The notes: a model not told the origin generated them from the letters alone. Shown: positions 18,388-26,414, numbered from the stretch's first letter. The stretch is 64,000 nt of DNA from Vreelandella andesensis (GCF_003989795.1 NZ_RZHG01000028.1:124001-188000); one strand, 5' to 3'. Numbers and translations: made by a program.

Positions 18388-19327
18388 GTTTGCAAAAAAA
18401 ACCCCGGCCTATGTGGGCCGGGAGCATGGGAGTATCCATAAGTCAGAGTGCCGCCAGTATAGCACCATCGAGCAGGCGCTAGGCGATGCCCTGGCCGCGT
18501 ATGGCGTTACCGGGCTGGCGATCCGTGCAGATGGTGACGTTCACCGCTTCGATACCGCCGACAAGGCCAAGGGCAACCGCAACGGCTGGTACGTCTGCCC
18601 CTCGCTGGAAGTGGCTGTTTATGGCTTCTGGCATACCGGGGAGCAGCATACCGTCACCACTGGCAGCAAAGCTGACCCCGCCGCCGCTGCTGAAGCCCGG
18701 CTGGCTGCAATGCGAGCCAAGGAGCAACGCGAGACCGAACGACGCCAACAACAGGTCAATACAGCCGAACAGGCCCGCCGCTGGTGGGCCATGGCTGGCG
18801 CTGCTGACCCTGGTCACTCTTACCTGACCAAGAAGCGCCTGGCACCGCATGGCCTACGCCAACGTGATTCTGCACTGCTGGTGCCGCTGTTCTATGACGG
18901 CGAACTGGTCAACCTGGAACGTATCTTTCCCGATGGTGCTAAGCGCCCCCTATTTGGCGGACGTGTTAAAGGCGTGGCCGGGCTGGTGGGCAAGCTGGCT
19001 GGCGCTGAGCGCGTCCTGGTCGCTGAGGGCTGGGCAACCGCCGCTGCGCTTTACGAGGCGATGAACGTGCCCGTGGTCGTGGCGCGTAATGCGGACAACC
19101 TGGAAGCCGTGGCCCGCCGTTTGCGCCAGCACCTACCGGACAACATCACCATCACCCTAGCTGCTGATGACGACCGCTTCACCGATGGCAACCCCGGCGT
19201 CACTAAGGCACGGCTGGCTGCGCTGGCTATTGGGGCCAAGGTGTTGATGCCGACCTTCTGCGCTGACTGCCAGCGCTGCACCGACTTTGCCGACGTGGCC
19301 TTGTGCCGCAAGGAGCATGGCTTATGA
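18380..19327 (+). CDS. Toprim-domain primase-like protein
   Basis: A 315-residue protein related to the toprim part of phage P4-type primases. An N-terminal region (1-95) is followed by a charged helical linker, then a toprim fold with the conserved glutamate in VAEGWATA (E216) and the metal-binding acidic cluster D263-D265 (AADDD). It should act in initiating replication of the element, making primers for the DUF927 helicase-like protein encoded by the next gene, whose start codon overlaps its stop (ATGA). There is no fused helicase domain, unlike P4 alpha, so primase and helicase functions appear split between two proteins. Confidence 0.78.
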   Translation: MTEFAKKTPAYVGREHGSIHKSECRQYSTIEQALGDALAAYGVTGLAIRADGDVHRFDTADKAKGNRNGWYVCPSLEVAVYGFWHTGEQHTVTTGSKADPAAAAEARLAAMRAKEQRETERRQQQVNTAEQARRWWAMAGAADPGHSYLTKKRLAPHGLRQRDSALLVPLFYDGELVNLERIFPDGAKRPLFGGRVKGVAGLVGKLAGAERVLVAEGWATAAALYEAMNVPVVVARNADNLEAVARRLRQHLPDNITITLAADDDRFTDGNPGVTKARLAALAIGAKVLMPTFCADCQRCTDFADVALCRKEHGL

Positions 19328-21303
19328 GTTGGCAGCCAGACGATAACTTGGACTTGTTTAGGAAAGTCAGCGACACGACAGCCCCCATTAGCAGCCACCC
19401 TTCTCGAATTCTAGCGGGAACACCGGGAACAGCGGGAACAAGCACCAAGGAGCCAAGTAAAAACAGCAGGTTAGCAAAAAAACCTGACACCGTTCCCACT
19501 GGGAACACGGCGGGAACACCGGGAACAAACGCGCCAATGGGGCAGGAAACCGACCCACAAGACGGCGATCCACTCACCCCAGAGATCAAGCGGCCATGTT
19601 TCGCTAACCATAACGCACCGTTTGTGGTTGATGACAAGGTTAAGCCTGCCGGGCTGTGGTGGCATGGCACCAAGCAGCGCAACGGGGAACTGGTGAGCGA
19701 TGATGTGCGCATTGCTGACCCCATCGAAGTGACAGCAATCAGCCGCGACGAGCATGGTGGTAACTTTGGCCGTCAATTGCGATTCAGAAACAGCGAGGGC
19801 CGATGGTGTGAGCGTGTGCTACCCATGCGGCTACTCAGTGAAGGCGGTTCCGAGCTTCGCCGGGAATTGCTAGACATGGGCCACACTCACAGCCTGAAAC
19901 ACCGTGCCAAGCTGGCTGACTTCATCATGGACAGTCACCCCAAGGGCCGCATTGTGGCCGCTACCACGACAGGTTGGCATGACAACGCAAGCGCCTTTGT
20001 GCTGCCCCACCGCACGCTAGGCAATCAGGATTACAGCTTTAGCGCTGAAGCCATGCGTGCCACGTACTTTGAAACGCGGGGCACCTTAGCGGGCTGGCGT
20101 GAAGACGTTGCCAGCAAGGCCAACAACAATCCCATCATGGTGATGTGCGTATGCGTAGCACTAGCGGGGCCGTTGATATGGCCCGCTAAGCAACAAGCAG
20201 CGGGAGGCTTGGGTTTCAACCTGCGTGGTGGCTCCAGCAAGGGCAAGACTACCGGGCTACAAATAGCCGCGAGTGTGTGGGGCAGCCCGCAATTCCTACG
20301 CCCATGGGCTGCGACCGGAAACGGCGTGGAGGCGCTAGCCGCGTCTCAAAACGACACCTGCATGGTGCTGGATGAACTGAGCCAAGCGAATCCACACGAA
20401 GCCGGGAGCATGGTGTACATGGTAGCCAACGGCGTCGGTAAACAACGTGCTGCACGTACAGGCGGTATTCGTGAAGCGCAACGCTGGCGCTTGATGTTGC
20501 TGTCTAGTGGCGAACGCAGCCTAGCGTCTCACATGGGCGAAGCAGGCAAGACAGCCAAGGCGGGACAGGATGCCCGCTTGTTGGATATTCCCGCTACTGG
20601 CCGCCGCTACGGTGCCTTTGACGATACCCAGGGCATGAACCCTAGCGACTTTGCCAACGCTATCAAAAGCGCCACGGCAGAACATTACGGCCACGCAGGC
20701 ATGGCGTTTATCAACTACTTGCTCAAGCGTGACGACTTACCCGCGCTGTATCACGAGATCATGCAAGACCCGGCCTTCATTGGCACACAGGATGGCGTTT
20801 CCAGCCGTGCCGCTGGCGCGTTTGGCCTACTGGCAATGGCGGGTGAACTGGCAACAGAGGCAGGCATTACAGGCTGGCAGCCGGGCTACGCGCTTGATGC
20901 TATCGCCACTTGCTTTGCGCTATGGCAGAACGAGCGCGGGAGCCTACCCCCCGAAGACACAGCGATCCTGGAAGGAGTAAGGAGTTTTATCGAGCGCCAC
21001 GGGGATTCTCGCTTTAGTGAACTAGTGCCCACGAAGCCTGACTACCTGCCAGACCAACACCAGCCCACCGTTCACCAGCGAGCAGGCTACTGGTCAAACG
21101 TAGGTAATGACCGCGTGTTCTATTTCCAGAAGGCCGAGCTTGAAGAAGCTGCCAAAGGCTTTGATGCCAAGACGATTGCGGCTGTCTTGGATGACGCCAA
21201 CTGGCTGTATGAGAAAGAAGCCGGGCGCTTGGCCGTCAATAAGCGCGTGAACGGCACAATCAAACGTCTATATGCGGTACTTCCCAAGGAGGCTGACCAA
21301 TGA
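19324..21303 (+). CDS. DUF927-family helicase-like ATPase
   Basis: A 659-residue protein. Residues 1-90 are low-complexity, rich in Gly, Thr and Pro, because this part of the gene carries the GGGAACA repeats. A DUF927-type core follows with a Walker A motif GGSSKGKTT at 302-310 and Walker B MVLDEL at 347-352. DUF927 proteins are helicase-like and usually accompany primases in islands and satellites. The ATG at 19324 has AAGGAG at 19310-19315 and overlaps the preceding stop. An earlier GTG at 19303 is less likely. This is the best candidate replication protein of the element. Confidence 0.8.
   Translation: MSWQPDDNLDLFRKVSDTTAPISSHPSRILAGTPGTAGTSTKEPSKNSRLAKKPDTVPTGNTAGTPGTNAPMGQETDPQDGDPLTPEIKRPCFANHNAPFVVDDKVKPAGLWWHGTKQRNGELVSDDVRIADPIEVTAISRDEHGGNFGRQLRFRNSEGRWCERVLPMRLLSEGGSELRRELLDMGHTHSLKHRAKLADFIMDSHPKGRIVAATTTGWHDNASAFVLPHRTLGNQDYSFSAEAMRATYFETRGTLAGWREDVASKANNNPIMVMCVCVALAGPLIWPAKQQAAGGLGFNLRGGSSKGKTTGLQIAASVWGSPQFLRPWAATGNGVEALAASQNDTCMVLDELSQANPHEAGSMVYMVANGVGKQRAARTGGIREAQRWRLMLLSSGERSLASHMGEAGKTAKAGQDARLLDIPATGRRYGAFDDTQGMNPSDFANAIKSATAEHYGHAGMAFINYLLKRDDLPALYHEIMQDPAFIGTQDGVSSRAAGAFGLLAMAGELATEAGITGWQPGYALDAIATCFALWQNERGSLPPEDTAILEGVRSFIERHGDSRFSELVPTKPDYLPDQHQPTVHQRAGYWSNVGNDRVFYFQKAELEEAAKGFDAKTIAAVLDDANWLYEKEAGRLAVNKRVNGTIKRLYAVLPKEADQ
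19416..19527 (+). repeat. Left cluster of GGGAACA repeats
   Basis: Six direct copies of GGGAACA start at 19416, 19425, 19434, 19501, 19512 and 19521, as two triplets with 9-bp (once 11-bp) spacing. One inverted copy (GTTCCC, 19492-19497) faces the second triplet to form a palindrome. All lie inside the 5' end of the helicase-like gene. The layout resembles replication iterons. Confidence 0.75.
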
Positions 21304-22034
21304 GCTTGCGCGATGTGCTCCAGCAGCGTCGGTTAAGGGCAGGTGTTCCCGCTGTTCCCGCAACGTTCCCGCCACCGGGAACAGAAAAAGGCCATACAAA
21401 ACAGGGATGTTCCCGGCGTTCCCGCTGTTCCCGTTCAGATTCGACAGGGACGAATCAATGGGCACGGGAAGTTCAGGCCGAACACTCGCCCACCACCCCG
21501 GCAGAGATTGCGGCCATTATTGGTGGCCTGAAAGCCGTGGGCCGTTCATTGGGATTGGTAGAAGCGCTGGCGCGTGAGGCCATGGCCCAACTAACACAGG
21601 AAGCCGCTGCCGAGTTGGCAGTGGTACTGGATGACGTTTTTGAAGTTGCACCGGATGACGCCACCGCCCGCGCTCATTGCCGCCGCCTGCTGAACGATCC
21701 GCAAGCGCTGGCAAACGCCAAGGCGGTATGGCCGAGTTTGCCGCCTACCCTTGCCGCTGTTACTCAGACAACTACCACCGCGACCGTGGTCGATCATGCC
21801 CCGCAATGGCTGCGATTGATTCGCCAGCACTGCGCTTTGGTGCCAGAGGATGAACGGCTGCTGACCCGCTGCCTTGGGATGCGCCCAGCAAGGGATGCTC
21901 TACAAGCAGCACAGCGCTATGTGACCACTTGGCAGCAAGCCGCCAGCGCTGAACCACGGGAGGCTGCCCGCGACAATTCAGGCAGACGCGCCGCTAACAA
22001 TGAACTACGGGGAGGTAGTCGCCATGCTGGATGA
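21300..22034 (+). CDS. Unknown protein of the integrated element
   Basis: A 244-residue protein beginning in an ATGA overlap with the helicase-like gene. Residues 14-60 are low-complexity, rich in Pro, Gly, Arg and Ser, and encoded by the inverted GTTCCC repeats. The remainder is helical (GLKAVGRSLGLVEALAREAMAQ...) and ends in a basic tail. No known domain is recognised. The 5' end may be constrained more by its repeats than by its protein sequence. Confidence 0.55.
   Translation: MSLRDVLQQRRLRAGVPAVPATFPPPGTEKGHTKQGCSRRSRCSRSDSTGTNQWAREVQAEHSPTTPAEIAAIIGGLKAVGRSLGLVEALAREAMAQLTQEAAAELAVVLDDVFEVAPDDATARAHCRRLLNDPQALANAKAVWPSLPPTLAAVTQTTTTATVVDHAPQWLRLIRQHCALVPEDERLLTRCLGMRPARDALQAAQRYVTTWQQAASAEPREAARDNSGRRAANNELRGGSRHAG
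21344..21432 (-). repeat. Right cluster of GGGAACA repeats, opposite orientation
   Basis: Six copies of GTTCCC preceded by T or C (starting 21344, 21353, 21364, 21408, 21417, 21426), again as two triplets at about 9-bp spacing, with one copy in the other orientation (GGGAACA, 21377-21383) between them. It mirrors the cluster at 19416-19527 about the helicase-like gene. Confidence 0.75.
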
Positions 22035-22296
22035 AACCACCATTGAAGCACGTCGCCTTGCCGCCAGCCTGCGCAGTATCGACGCTGACTTGGCAGAGAG
22101 CGCCCACGCTGTGTTGCTGGCGCTGGAACCAACACCCGATCAAGACACGTTGATGGGATGCGCGGATACACTGGAAACCATCGAGCAGCGACTACCACCG
22201 GGGGCACTTGCTGCCCTGGTGCGTTTACGCCTTACACGCCTGCAAGGGCTGGTGAATACTATGCTAGATAATGATTTACCGCCAACCGCCGCGTAG
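22024..22296 (+). CDS. Small helical protein, unknown
   Basis: A 90-residue protein (MLDETTIEARRLAASLRSID...) that appears fully helical. I use the ATG at 22024 because GGGGAGG lies 8-14 bp before it. An upstream in-frame ATG at 22000 lacks such a site. It overlaps the end of the preceding gene by 11 bp. No family is recognised. Confidence 0.55.
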   Translation: MLDETTIEARRLAASLRSIDADLAESAHAVLLALEPTPDQDTLMGCADTLETIEQRLPPGALAALVRLRLTRLQGLVNTMLDNDLPPTAA

Positions 22297-22330
22297 TAAC
22301 CACCAACAATAACCACCAAAAGTAACCACT
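22297..22330 (+). repeat. Three TAACCACY repeats with 13-bp period
   Basis: TAACCACC at 22297 and 22310 and TAACCACT at 22323, each separated by five bases, fill the short gap between two genes directly upstream of the 22347 start. The regular phase suggests a binding array for a regulator. Confidence 0.55.
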
Positions 22331-22346
22331 CTAAATTGGTGACGAT

Positions 22347-22823
22347 ATGATTATCACACGCGAATCACTGACCCAAGCCGCTAACAGTGGGCAACCGCTG
22401 GATCACTTAACCGCTGGGCAAACATGGGCAGCGCATACGCTGTGCGTACCCCCAGAGCGCTTGCAGAAGCCACTAGCCAGCCATATTGCCGCGTTACTGG
22501 ATAGCGTCGAACGCAAGGCCCGCCGTGAGTTCTTCGGAGGCATCGAGCGTGGCGATACTGATGCAATGGTTGCCCGCGCCTATGATGAGCAACACCCGCC
22601 GTTCCTGCGTCTGCCGATCCTTGAAACACTACGGGAGGGAATGAACGAACACTTCCCGGAACTGAAGCCCGCCGGGTACAACGATCAAGGCCAGCCAGTC
22701 TATGCCCTTGCTGATATTGCCCAAGCGCTGGACACGTCAGAGGATGAACTACTCGAACATGCAGAACAGCGGGGAATGCTCGACCAGTTGAGGAAAACAC
22801 CCGCACCGCACCGGGTACACTGA
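22347..22823 (+). CDS. Unknown protein of the integrated element
   Basis: A 158-residue acidic soluble protein (MIITRESLTQAANSGQPLD...). The C-terminal part contains a short helix-turn-helix-like stretch (YALADIAQALDTSEDELLEHAEQRG), which may be a DNA-binding or adaptor segment, but this is weak. It is the last intact gene of the element, preceded by the TAACCACY repeats and followed by a hairpin terminator. Confidence 0.55.
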   Translation: MIITRESLTQAANSGQPLDHLTAGQTWAAHTLCVPPERLQKPLASHIAALLDSVERKARREFFGGIERGDTDAMVARAYDEQHPPFLRLPILETLREGMNEHFPELKPAGYNDQGQPVYALADIAQALDTSEDELLEHAEQRGMLDQLRKTPAPHRVH

Positions 22824-22838
22824 CCACATCATTAACCG

Positions 22839-22864
22839 CGCCCTGGCCTTTGCTGGGGCGTTTT
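22839..22864 (+). terminator. Terminator after the last gene of the element
   Basis: A 9-bp stem with two G-U pairs (22839-22847 with 22852-22860), a four-base loop and a TTTT run. It closes the rightward operon that begins at the AlpA-like gene or the integrase. Confidence 0.65.
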
Positions 22865-24251
22865 ACGTCAAGGGTATTGATGCCAAAAGCACTAAGGTCG
22901 CATTAAGGGAGCGAGGCAGGAATACCATAAGGTTTCTATAAGGGAGATTGCACTGGTTCGCGCCTTAGGTTCGCATTGTTCGCGCGAACTTTGTCCGAAC
23001 CCTATGTCCGAATTGTGCGTTCGTTATGGTATTGGTGCGCACGTCTGGTGCGCAGCCGGAAGCCTAGCAATTCCTAGCATAGGAACCTGTCAAAACTTAA
23101 CATTGGAACCTGATAAAACCTGATATTGCTGGCGCTGAACTACTAGGGAAAACTCAAGGCGCGAACAGTGGTACGAGGCTCCGGTACGAATTGTGCGTTC
23201 GTACCAGTACGCAATCCAGAGGCAAAAAGTACGCACTGTTGGTACGCATTTCACGCACCGCCTTCACGCACTATCTTCACGCAATCCGCGCACAACTTCG
23301 CGCAGTAAAACCGCGCACTTTTAATGCGCGAAACCACCGGGGGATGCCATTCGGTTTCATCGTCAAAATCATCGGGCGCTGGCAATTCTTCAGGCTGGTA
23401 AATTTCGAAACCGTTTCCTTTTTTACCATCCAAGACATTGCCTACGGTTGGGTGGGTTACCCCCACCGCTTCCGCAATTTCCCGCTGCGTTTTGCCTCAC
23501 CTGAAAAAACGCTAGGTTCCTCTGTGCGACACCCCACCAGCCACGAGGCGTAGAGTGCCTGGAGCTCGGCACTTTTCCGGCATTGCAGGTGCTCCACCAC
23601 TGGCAGCTAAAAAGCCCGTAGCTGTAAGGTTTCGAGATGGTGGAGGTGGGGATTGCTACCGCGTGGATGCCGCGATGATGTACAGGTGGTTCCGTTGCGG
23701 GTGACGGTGCGCTCGGATGGCTGGCTATCTGTCGAATTTAGACAGATGGATGACTTGACGTTACGCACAGTGCTGGCGCTGATGGCCACCGGATAACCGG
23801 AAGTCATGTTGAAGCGCAACCGCCGGGGAAAGCTGGGGCTTGTTAGGGTATCGGTGCCTGACTGCTGACGTGGTGAAGCTGGGAATAAGGGATTTTCCCT
23901 ATTATCAAAGGAAAGCCGGAATCTGCCTGTTTGCTGGAAACCTTAGTGGATACCACTTGCCCTTGCAGGCACCTTTTCGGAGCAGTACGCGCACGGGATT
24001 TTCTATTCGTATCTACTTCAGAAAGTGTTAGCAAATGTTCGCATCGAGCAAGAATGCACGCTGACAGATGTTGGCATGGGAAACGCAACGGCAGAGGCAA
24101 CAAAAAACAACACCCGTGGAGCAGTGCAACGGCTGACCTACTGTGAAACCTTCAGGGTGAAAAACCCGCCAAAGAACTCCTATTAAGGACGCTATTCAAT
24201 TCCCCATTTCTCTACAGAATCGGCTTGCAAAAGGTGAAAATTTCGGACGGC
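22865..24251. other. Repeat-rich, gene-poor right end of the element
   Basis: About 1.4 kb without an intact gene. From 23187 to 23330 short ACGCA/GCGCA words recur every 10-20 bp. A 16-bp sequence (CGAATTGTGCGTTCGT) occurs at 23009 and 23187, and GGAACCTG-NN-AAAAC at 23082 and 23105. Several disrupted protein-like stretches are visible, among them the HTH remnant at 23251-23496 and a plus-strand tail (VTVRSDGWLSVEFRQ..., ending 23796) lacking a start. The region may be decayed cargo or a cis-acting region. Confidence 0.5.
23251..23496 (-). pseudogene. Remnant of an HTH DNA-binding gene
   Basis: An 81-codon minus-strand frame begins GKTQREIAEAVGVTHPTVG, a clear helix-turn-helix of the ParB/transposase-adaptor kind, followed by an acidic segment (QPEELPAPDDFDDETEW) and a Cys-containing tail. 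A TGA lies immediately before the first glycine codon and no family-like start exists upstream, so the 5' part seems lost or frameshifted. Expression from the GTG at 23466 would split the HTH. Confidence 0.55.
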
Positions 24252-24271
24252 TGTCACCTATATGTCACCTA
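24252..24271 (+). repeat. Right pair of TGTCACCTA repeats
   Basis: TGTCACCTA at 24252-24260 and 24263-24271, spaced and oriented as at the left end (15358-15377), 64 bp before the right core repeat. In the excised circle the two pairs would flank the core on both sides. Confidence 0.6.
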
Positions 24272-24284
24272 GAAAGTTAAGCAA

Positions 24285-24321
24285 CAAAAAACGGCCACCG
24301 CATGATTCGCTAAGTGACCGT
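24285..24321 (-). terminator. tRNA-Pro terminator carried by the element
   Basis: On the minus strand ACGGTCAC (24321-24314) pairs with GTGGCCGT (24298-24291) and is followed by T residues. Because the element inserted at the tRNA 3' end, this hairpin lies on the element side and replaces the host terminator, now stranded at 15136-15169. Confidence 0.75.
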
Positions 24322-24336
24322 TTTATATAATTTTTT

Positions 24337-24413
24337 TGGTCGGAGTGACAGGATTCGAACCTGCGACCTTTGCAACCCCATTGCAACGCGCTACCAAGCT
24401 GCGCCACACTCCG
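24337..24413 (-). tRNA. tRNA-Pro, anticodon GGG
   Basis: A complete 77-nt cloverleaf on the minus strand: acceptor CGGAGTG/CACTCCG, D-arm GCGCAGCTTGGTAGCGC, anticodon stem TTGCA/TGCAA around a seven-base loop with GGG as the anticodon, T-arm with GGTTCGAATCC, and encoded CCA. The 3' half (24337-24382) is the element's copy of the attachment sequence, so the gene remains functional. Confidence 0.95.
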
Positions 24414-24538
24414 ATGCCTTGATTAGCAATGATTGTTAGCCTACATCGTTTGCTTCAAGACGGTGCGTATACTAGCGTTTTATTAACCAAATGAAAAGCC
24501 ATTTTTGCGCTTTCTATTCAGTTGCTTGCCGCTTTTAT

Positions 24539-25348
24539 TCAATCGATGCTTTTGAGCAGCGATGCCATTGCATCGTAAACCTTCGGGGTCGTTACGAGCA
24601 GTTGCTTAGGGTAGAGGTCCGCTGGCACGCCGTCAGGTACTTCTGTTAAGTGCCCGACTTTCGCACCTGCTTCGCGGGCTATTACCCAGCCTGCAACGAA
24701 ATCCCAGGGTGAAACACTTTCGTAATACGCATCCAATCGACCACAGGCGACATCGCAAAGGTCAATCGCCGCGGCGCCATTGCGGCGAACATCTTGGCAG
24801 TATGTTAATACGGCTTCTAAACGGGGTAAGAGTTGTTTACGCGCCTGTTTATCGTAGGGAAATCCAGTGGCTACCAACGTATTTTCAAGCGTATCCGCCC
24901 CACTGGGTTTTATCGGCTGCTGATTACAAAACGCGCCCAACCCTTCTGCTGCGCTAAAGGTGTCACCTAGGAAAGGCGCGTGAACCACACCTACTTTAGC
25001 AACGCCGTTTTCAATCCAGCCGATCGACACCGCCACATGGCGTAGGCCTTGGGCAAAGTTAACGGTACCGTCGATGGGATCTACTACCCACAGCTGCTCG
25101 GCGGGGGTATGCAGCGCACGCTCTGGGCTTAGCTCTTCGCTCAACCTTGCTTCGCCAGGAAAATGCGCTTCCAAGCGCTGGCTAATTAGCGTATCCACTG
25201 CCACATCTACATCGGTTACCAGCTCAATACCAGCTTTTAAGTGCTGGCTAAAGTCTTGCTGCTCGCGGGCGCGGCGAATCATCTCGCCCGCTTCTTCGGC
25301 AATGCGCACTGCCAGTGCCAGCCGCGCTTCTAGGGTATAGGCCGTCAT
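24539..25348 (-). CDS. Inositol monophosphatase family phosphatase
   Basis: A 269-residue Mg2+-dependent phosphatase of the IMPase/CysQ/HisN superfamily. Metal-binding motifs seen are LSEEL, WVVDPIDGTVNFAQG and SPWDFVAGWVIAREAG. The substrate may be inositol phosphate, histidinol phosphate or adenosine bisphosphate; the motifs do not decide. In many Halomonas-type genomes a second suhB copy exists, so I give no symbol. The gene is single, 125 bp from the tRNA-Pro gene. Confidence 0.88.
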   Translation of the reverse strand: MTAYTLEARLALAVRIAEEAGEMIRRAREQQDFSQHLKAGIELVTDVDVAVDTLISQRLEAHFPGEARLSEELSPERALHTPAEQLWVVDPIDGTVNFAQGLRHVAVSIGWIENGVAKVGVVHAPFLGDTFSAAEGLGAFCNQQPIKPSGADTLENTLVATGFPYDKQARKQLLPRLEAVLTYCQDVRRNGAAAIDLCDVACGRLDAYYESVSPWDFVAGWVIAREAGAKVGHLTEVPDGVPADLYPKQLLVTTPKVYDAMASLLKSID

Positions 25349-25439
25349 TAATGCTCCTTGCTTGGGTCACGTTACCTAACGTTAAGCTCAGCTTAAGCGG
25401 TGGCGCATGGCATTACCATGACAGCAGGCGAAACAGTTG

Positions 25440-25928
25440 TTAAAGAAGCGCATCGACCAGCACATCAACCACTACGCGGGTAGCGGCCTCAATAAGCACA
25501 ACATCTGCGCCTACGCGCTCCCATTCATAGCCGGGGTATTGGGGCAGCTGAGAGGCCAACGGACCATCAAAGCGTTTTGCAATGCCCGGGGGCAATGGCC
25601 TACCGCGTTCTACGTTGCGCTGAATACCCGGCGGCAATGGTTGGGCACGTGGCGCATCGTAGTGGCGCAACAGACGAAGCAGTTCACGTTCGTTGATACG
25701 AGGAAGGTCGACAGTGCGCTCGTCGCGATGGCGACGCTCATGGCGGCCTATATCCTGCCCGCCACGCTGGCGCTCGGCATGTGCACCGTTGTCTCTGGCG
25801 CTATTGTCTCTCGCACTATTATCTCTAGCACCATGGGCGGGCGCGTGGGCAGGCTGCGCAACGGCAGCCACCTGCCAAAACAGGGTGCAAACTAATAGGC
25901 AAGCGCTAAGAGGGATCGATTTCATCAT
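25440..25928 (-). CDS. Secreted CigR/RcnB-like protein
   Basis: A 162-residue exported protein with a signal peptide (KSIPLSACLLVCTLFWQVAAVAQ, cut after about residue 25). A low-complexity basic stretch follows, containing three five-residue repeats ARDNS/ARDNS/ARDNG encoded by a 15-bp tandem repeat. The C terminus contains two LPPGI boxes and the YPGYEWERVGADVVLIEAATRVV ending found in CigR anti-virulence regulators and related periplasmic or inner-membrane proteins. The role here is unknown. The gene stands alone, between the phosphatase and the pilins. Confidence 0.7.
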   Translation of the reverse strand: MMKSIPLSACLLVCTLFWQVAAVAQPAHAPAHGARDNSARDNSARDNGAHAERQRGGQDIGRHERRHRDERTVDLPRINERELLRLLRHYDAPRAQPLPPGIQRNVERGRPLPPGIAKRFDGPLASQLPQYPGYEWERVGADVVLIEAATRVVVDVLVDALL

Positions 25929-26018
25929 CGGCTCCTTATGGTCAGGAGCGTTAAGTGTAGAGAGGAAATGAGCAGGCAGTATGGATGTTTAGAAAGGCTT
26001 TGCGAGGGATAAGGATAA

Positions 26019-26402
26019 CTATGGTGCTGTTACACGCTCAACTGTGCCCTGCTGGGTAATTTGCGCCTGAACGCCCTGGCGTTGGGTATCGAGTATCAGC
26101 GACGTTGCTTCGCCCTCAAAAACACCGCGAAAGGCCGAGGCGACAGCCGCTTGATTAGGCTGGCCATCATCACCAACGGCGCAGGCACCAAAGCTGAACG
26201 GCGCTAACGTATCGTCAAGGTGATTACTTGCTAAAGCCTGGGTCTTAAACGTAGCCAATTCCCGCTGGCAAGCACCAAAGGCAGAGTGGTCGAGGTAGGT
26301 TAAGTAGGCGGGTAGACTGAGTGCTGACAAAATCGCAGCAACTACAATGGCTAAAAGAAGCTCAATCAAAGTATAGCCGCTAACTCTACTGTTATTATCC
26401 AT
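26019..26402 (-). CDS. Type IV pilin-like protein (second pilin)
   Basis: A 127-residue prepilin. A short leader ending in glycine 9 precedes the processing site and the hydrophobic helix (YTLIELLLAIVVAAILSALSLP), so PilD would cut before tyrosine rather than the usual phenylalanine. The ATG at 26402 gives a normal leader; a TTG frame upstream would run into the terminator hairpin. The C-terminal body has two cysteines (ACQREL and GACAVG), fitting a pilin disulphide loop. It may be a minor pilin. It follows the main pilin gene, with a terminator hairpin between them. Confidence 0.85.
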   Translation of the reverse strand: MDNNSRVSGYTLIELLLAIVVAAILSALSLPAYLTYLDHSAFGACQRELATFKTQALASNHLDDTLAPFSFGACAVGDDGQPNQAAVASAFRGVFEGEATSLILDTQRQGVQAQITQQGTVERVTAP

Positions 26403-26414
26403 ATATGACACCAA

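Larger units (their letters stand above)
15180..24382 (+). mobile_element. Integrated element in tRNA-Pro (GGG), about 9.15 kb
   Basis: A perfect 48-bp direct repeat (15180-15227 and 24335-24382) covers the 3' half of a tRNA-Pro gene from the anticodon loop to the 3' end plus flanking T residues. Between the copies lie an integrase next to the left end, an AlpA-like regulator, a toprim protein, a DUF927 helicase-like protein, small unknown genes and repeat arrays. No capsid, tail, conjugation or recognisable defence gene is seen. The gene set suggests a P4-like satellite or a self-replicating integrative plasmid rather than a full prophage. The right copy restores a complete tRNA. Confidence 0.9.

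Noticed and set aside
15180..24382. Defence or toxin-antitoxin cargo in the integrated element
   Set aside because: None of the unknown proteins shows a recognisable nuclease, methyltransferase, restriction or toxin motif.
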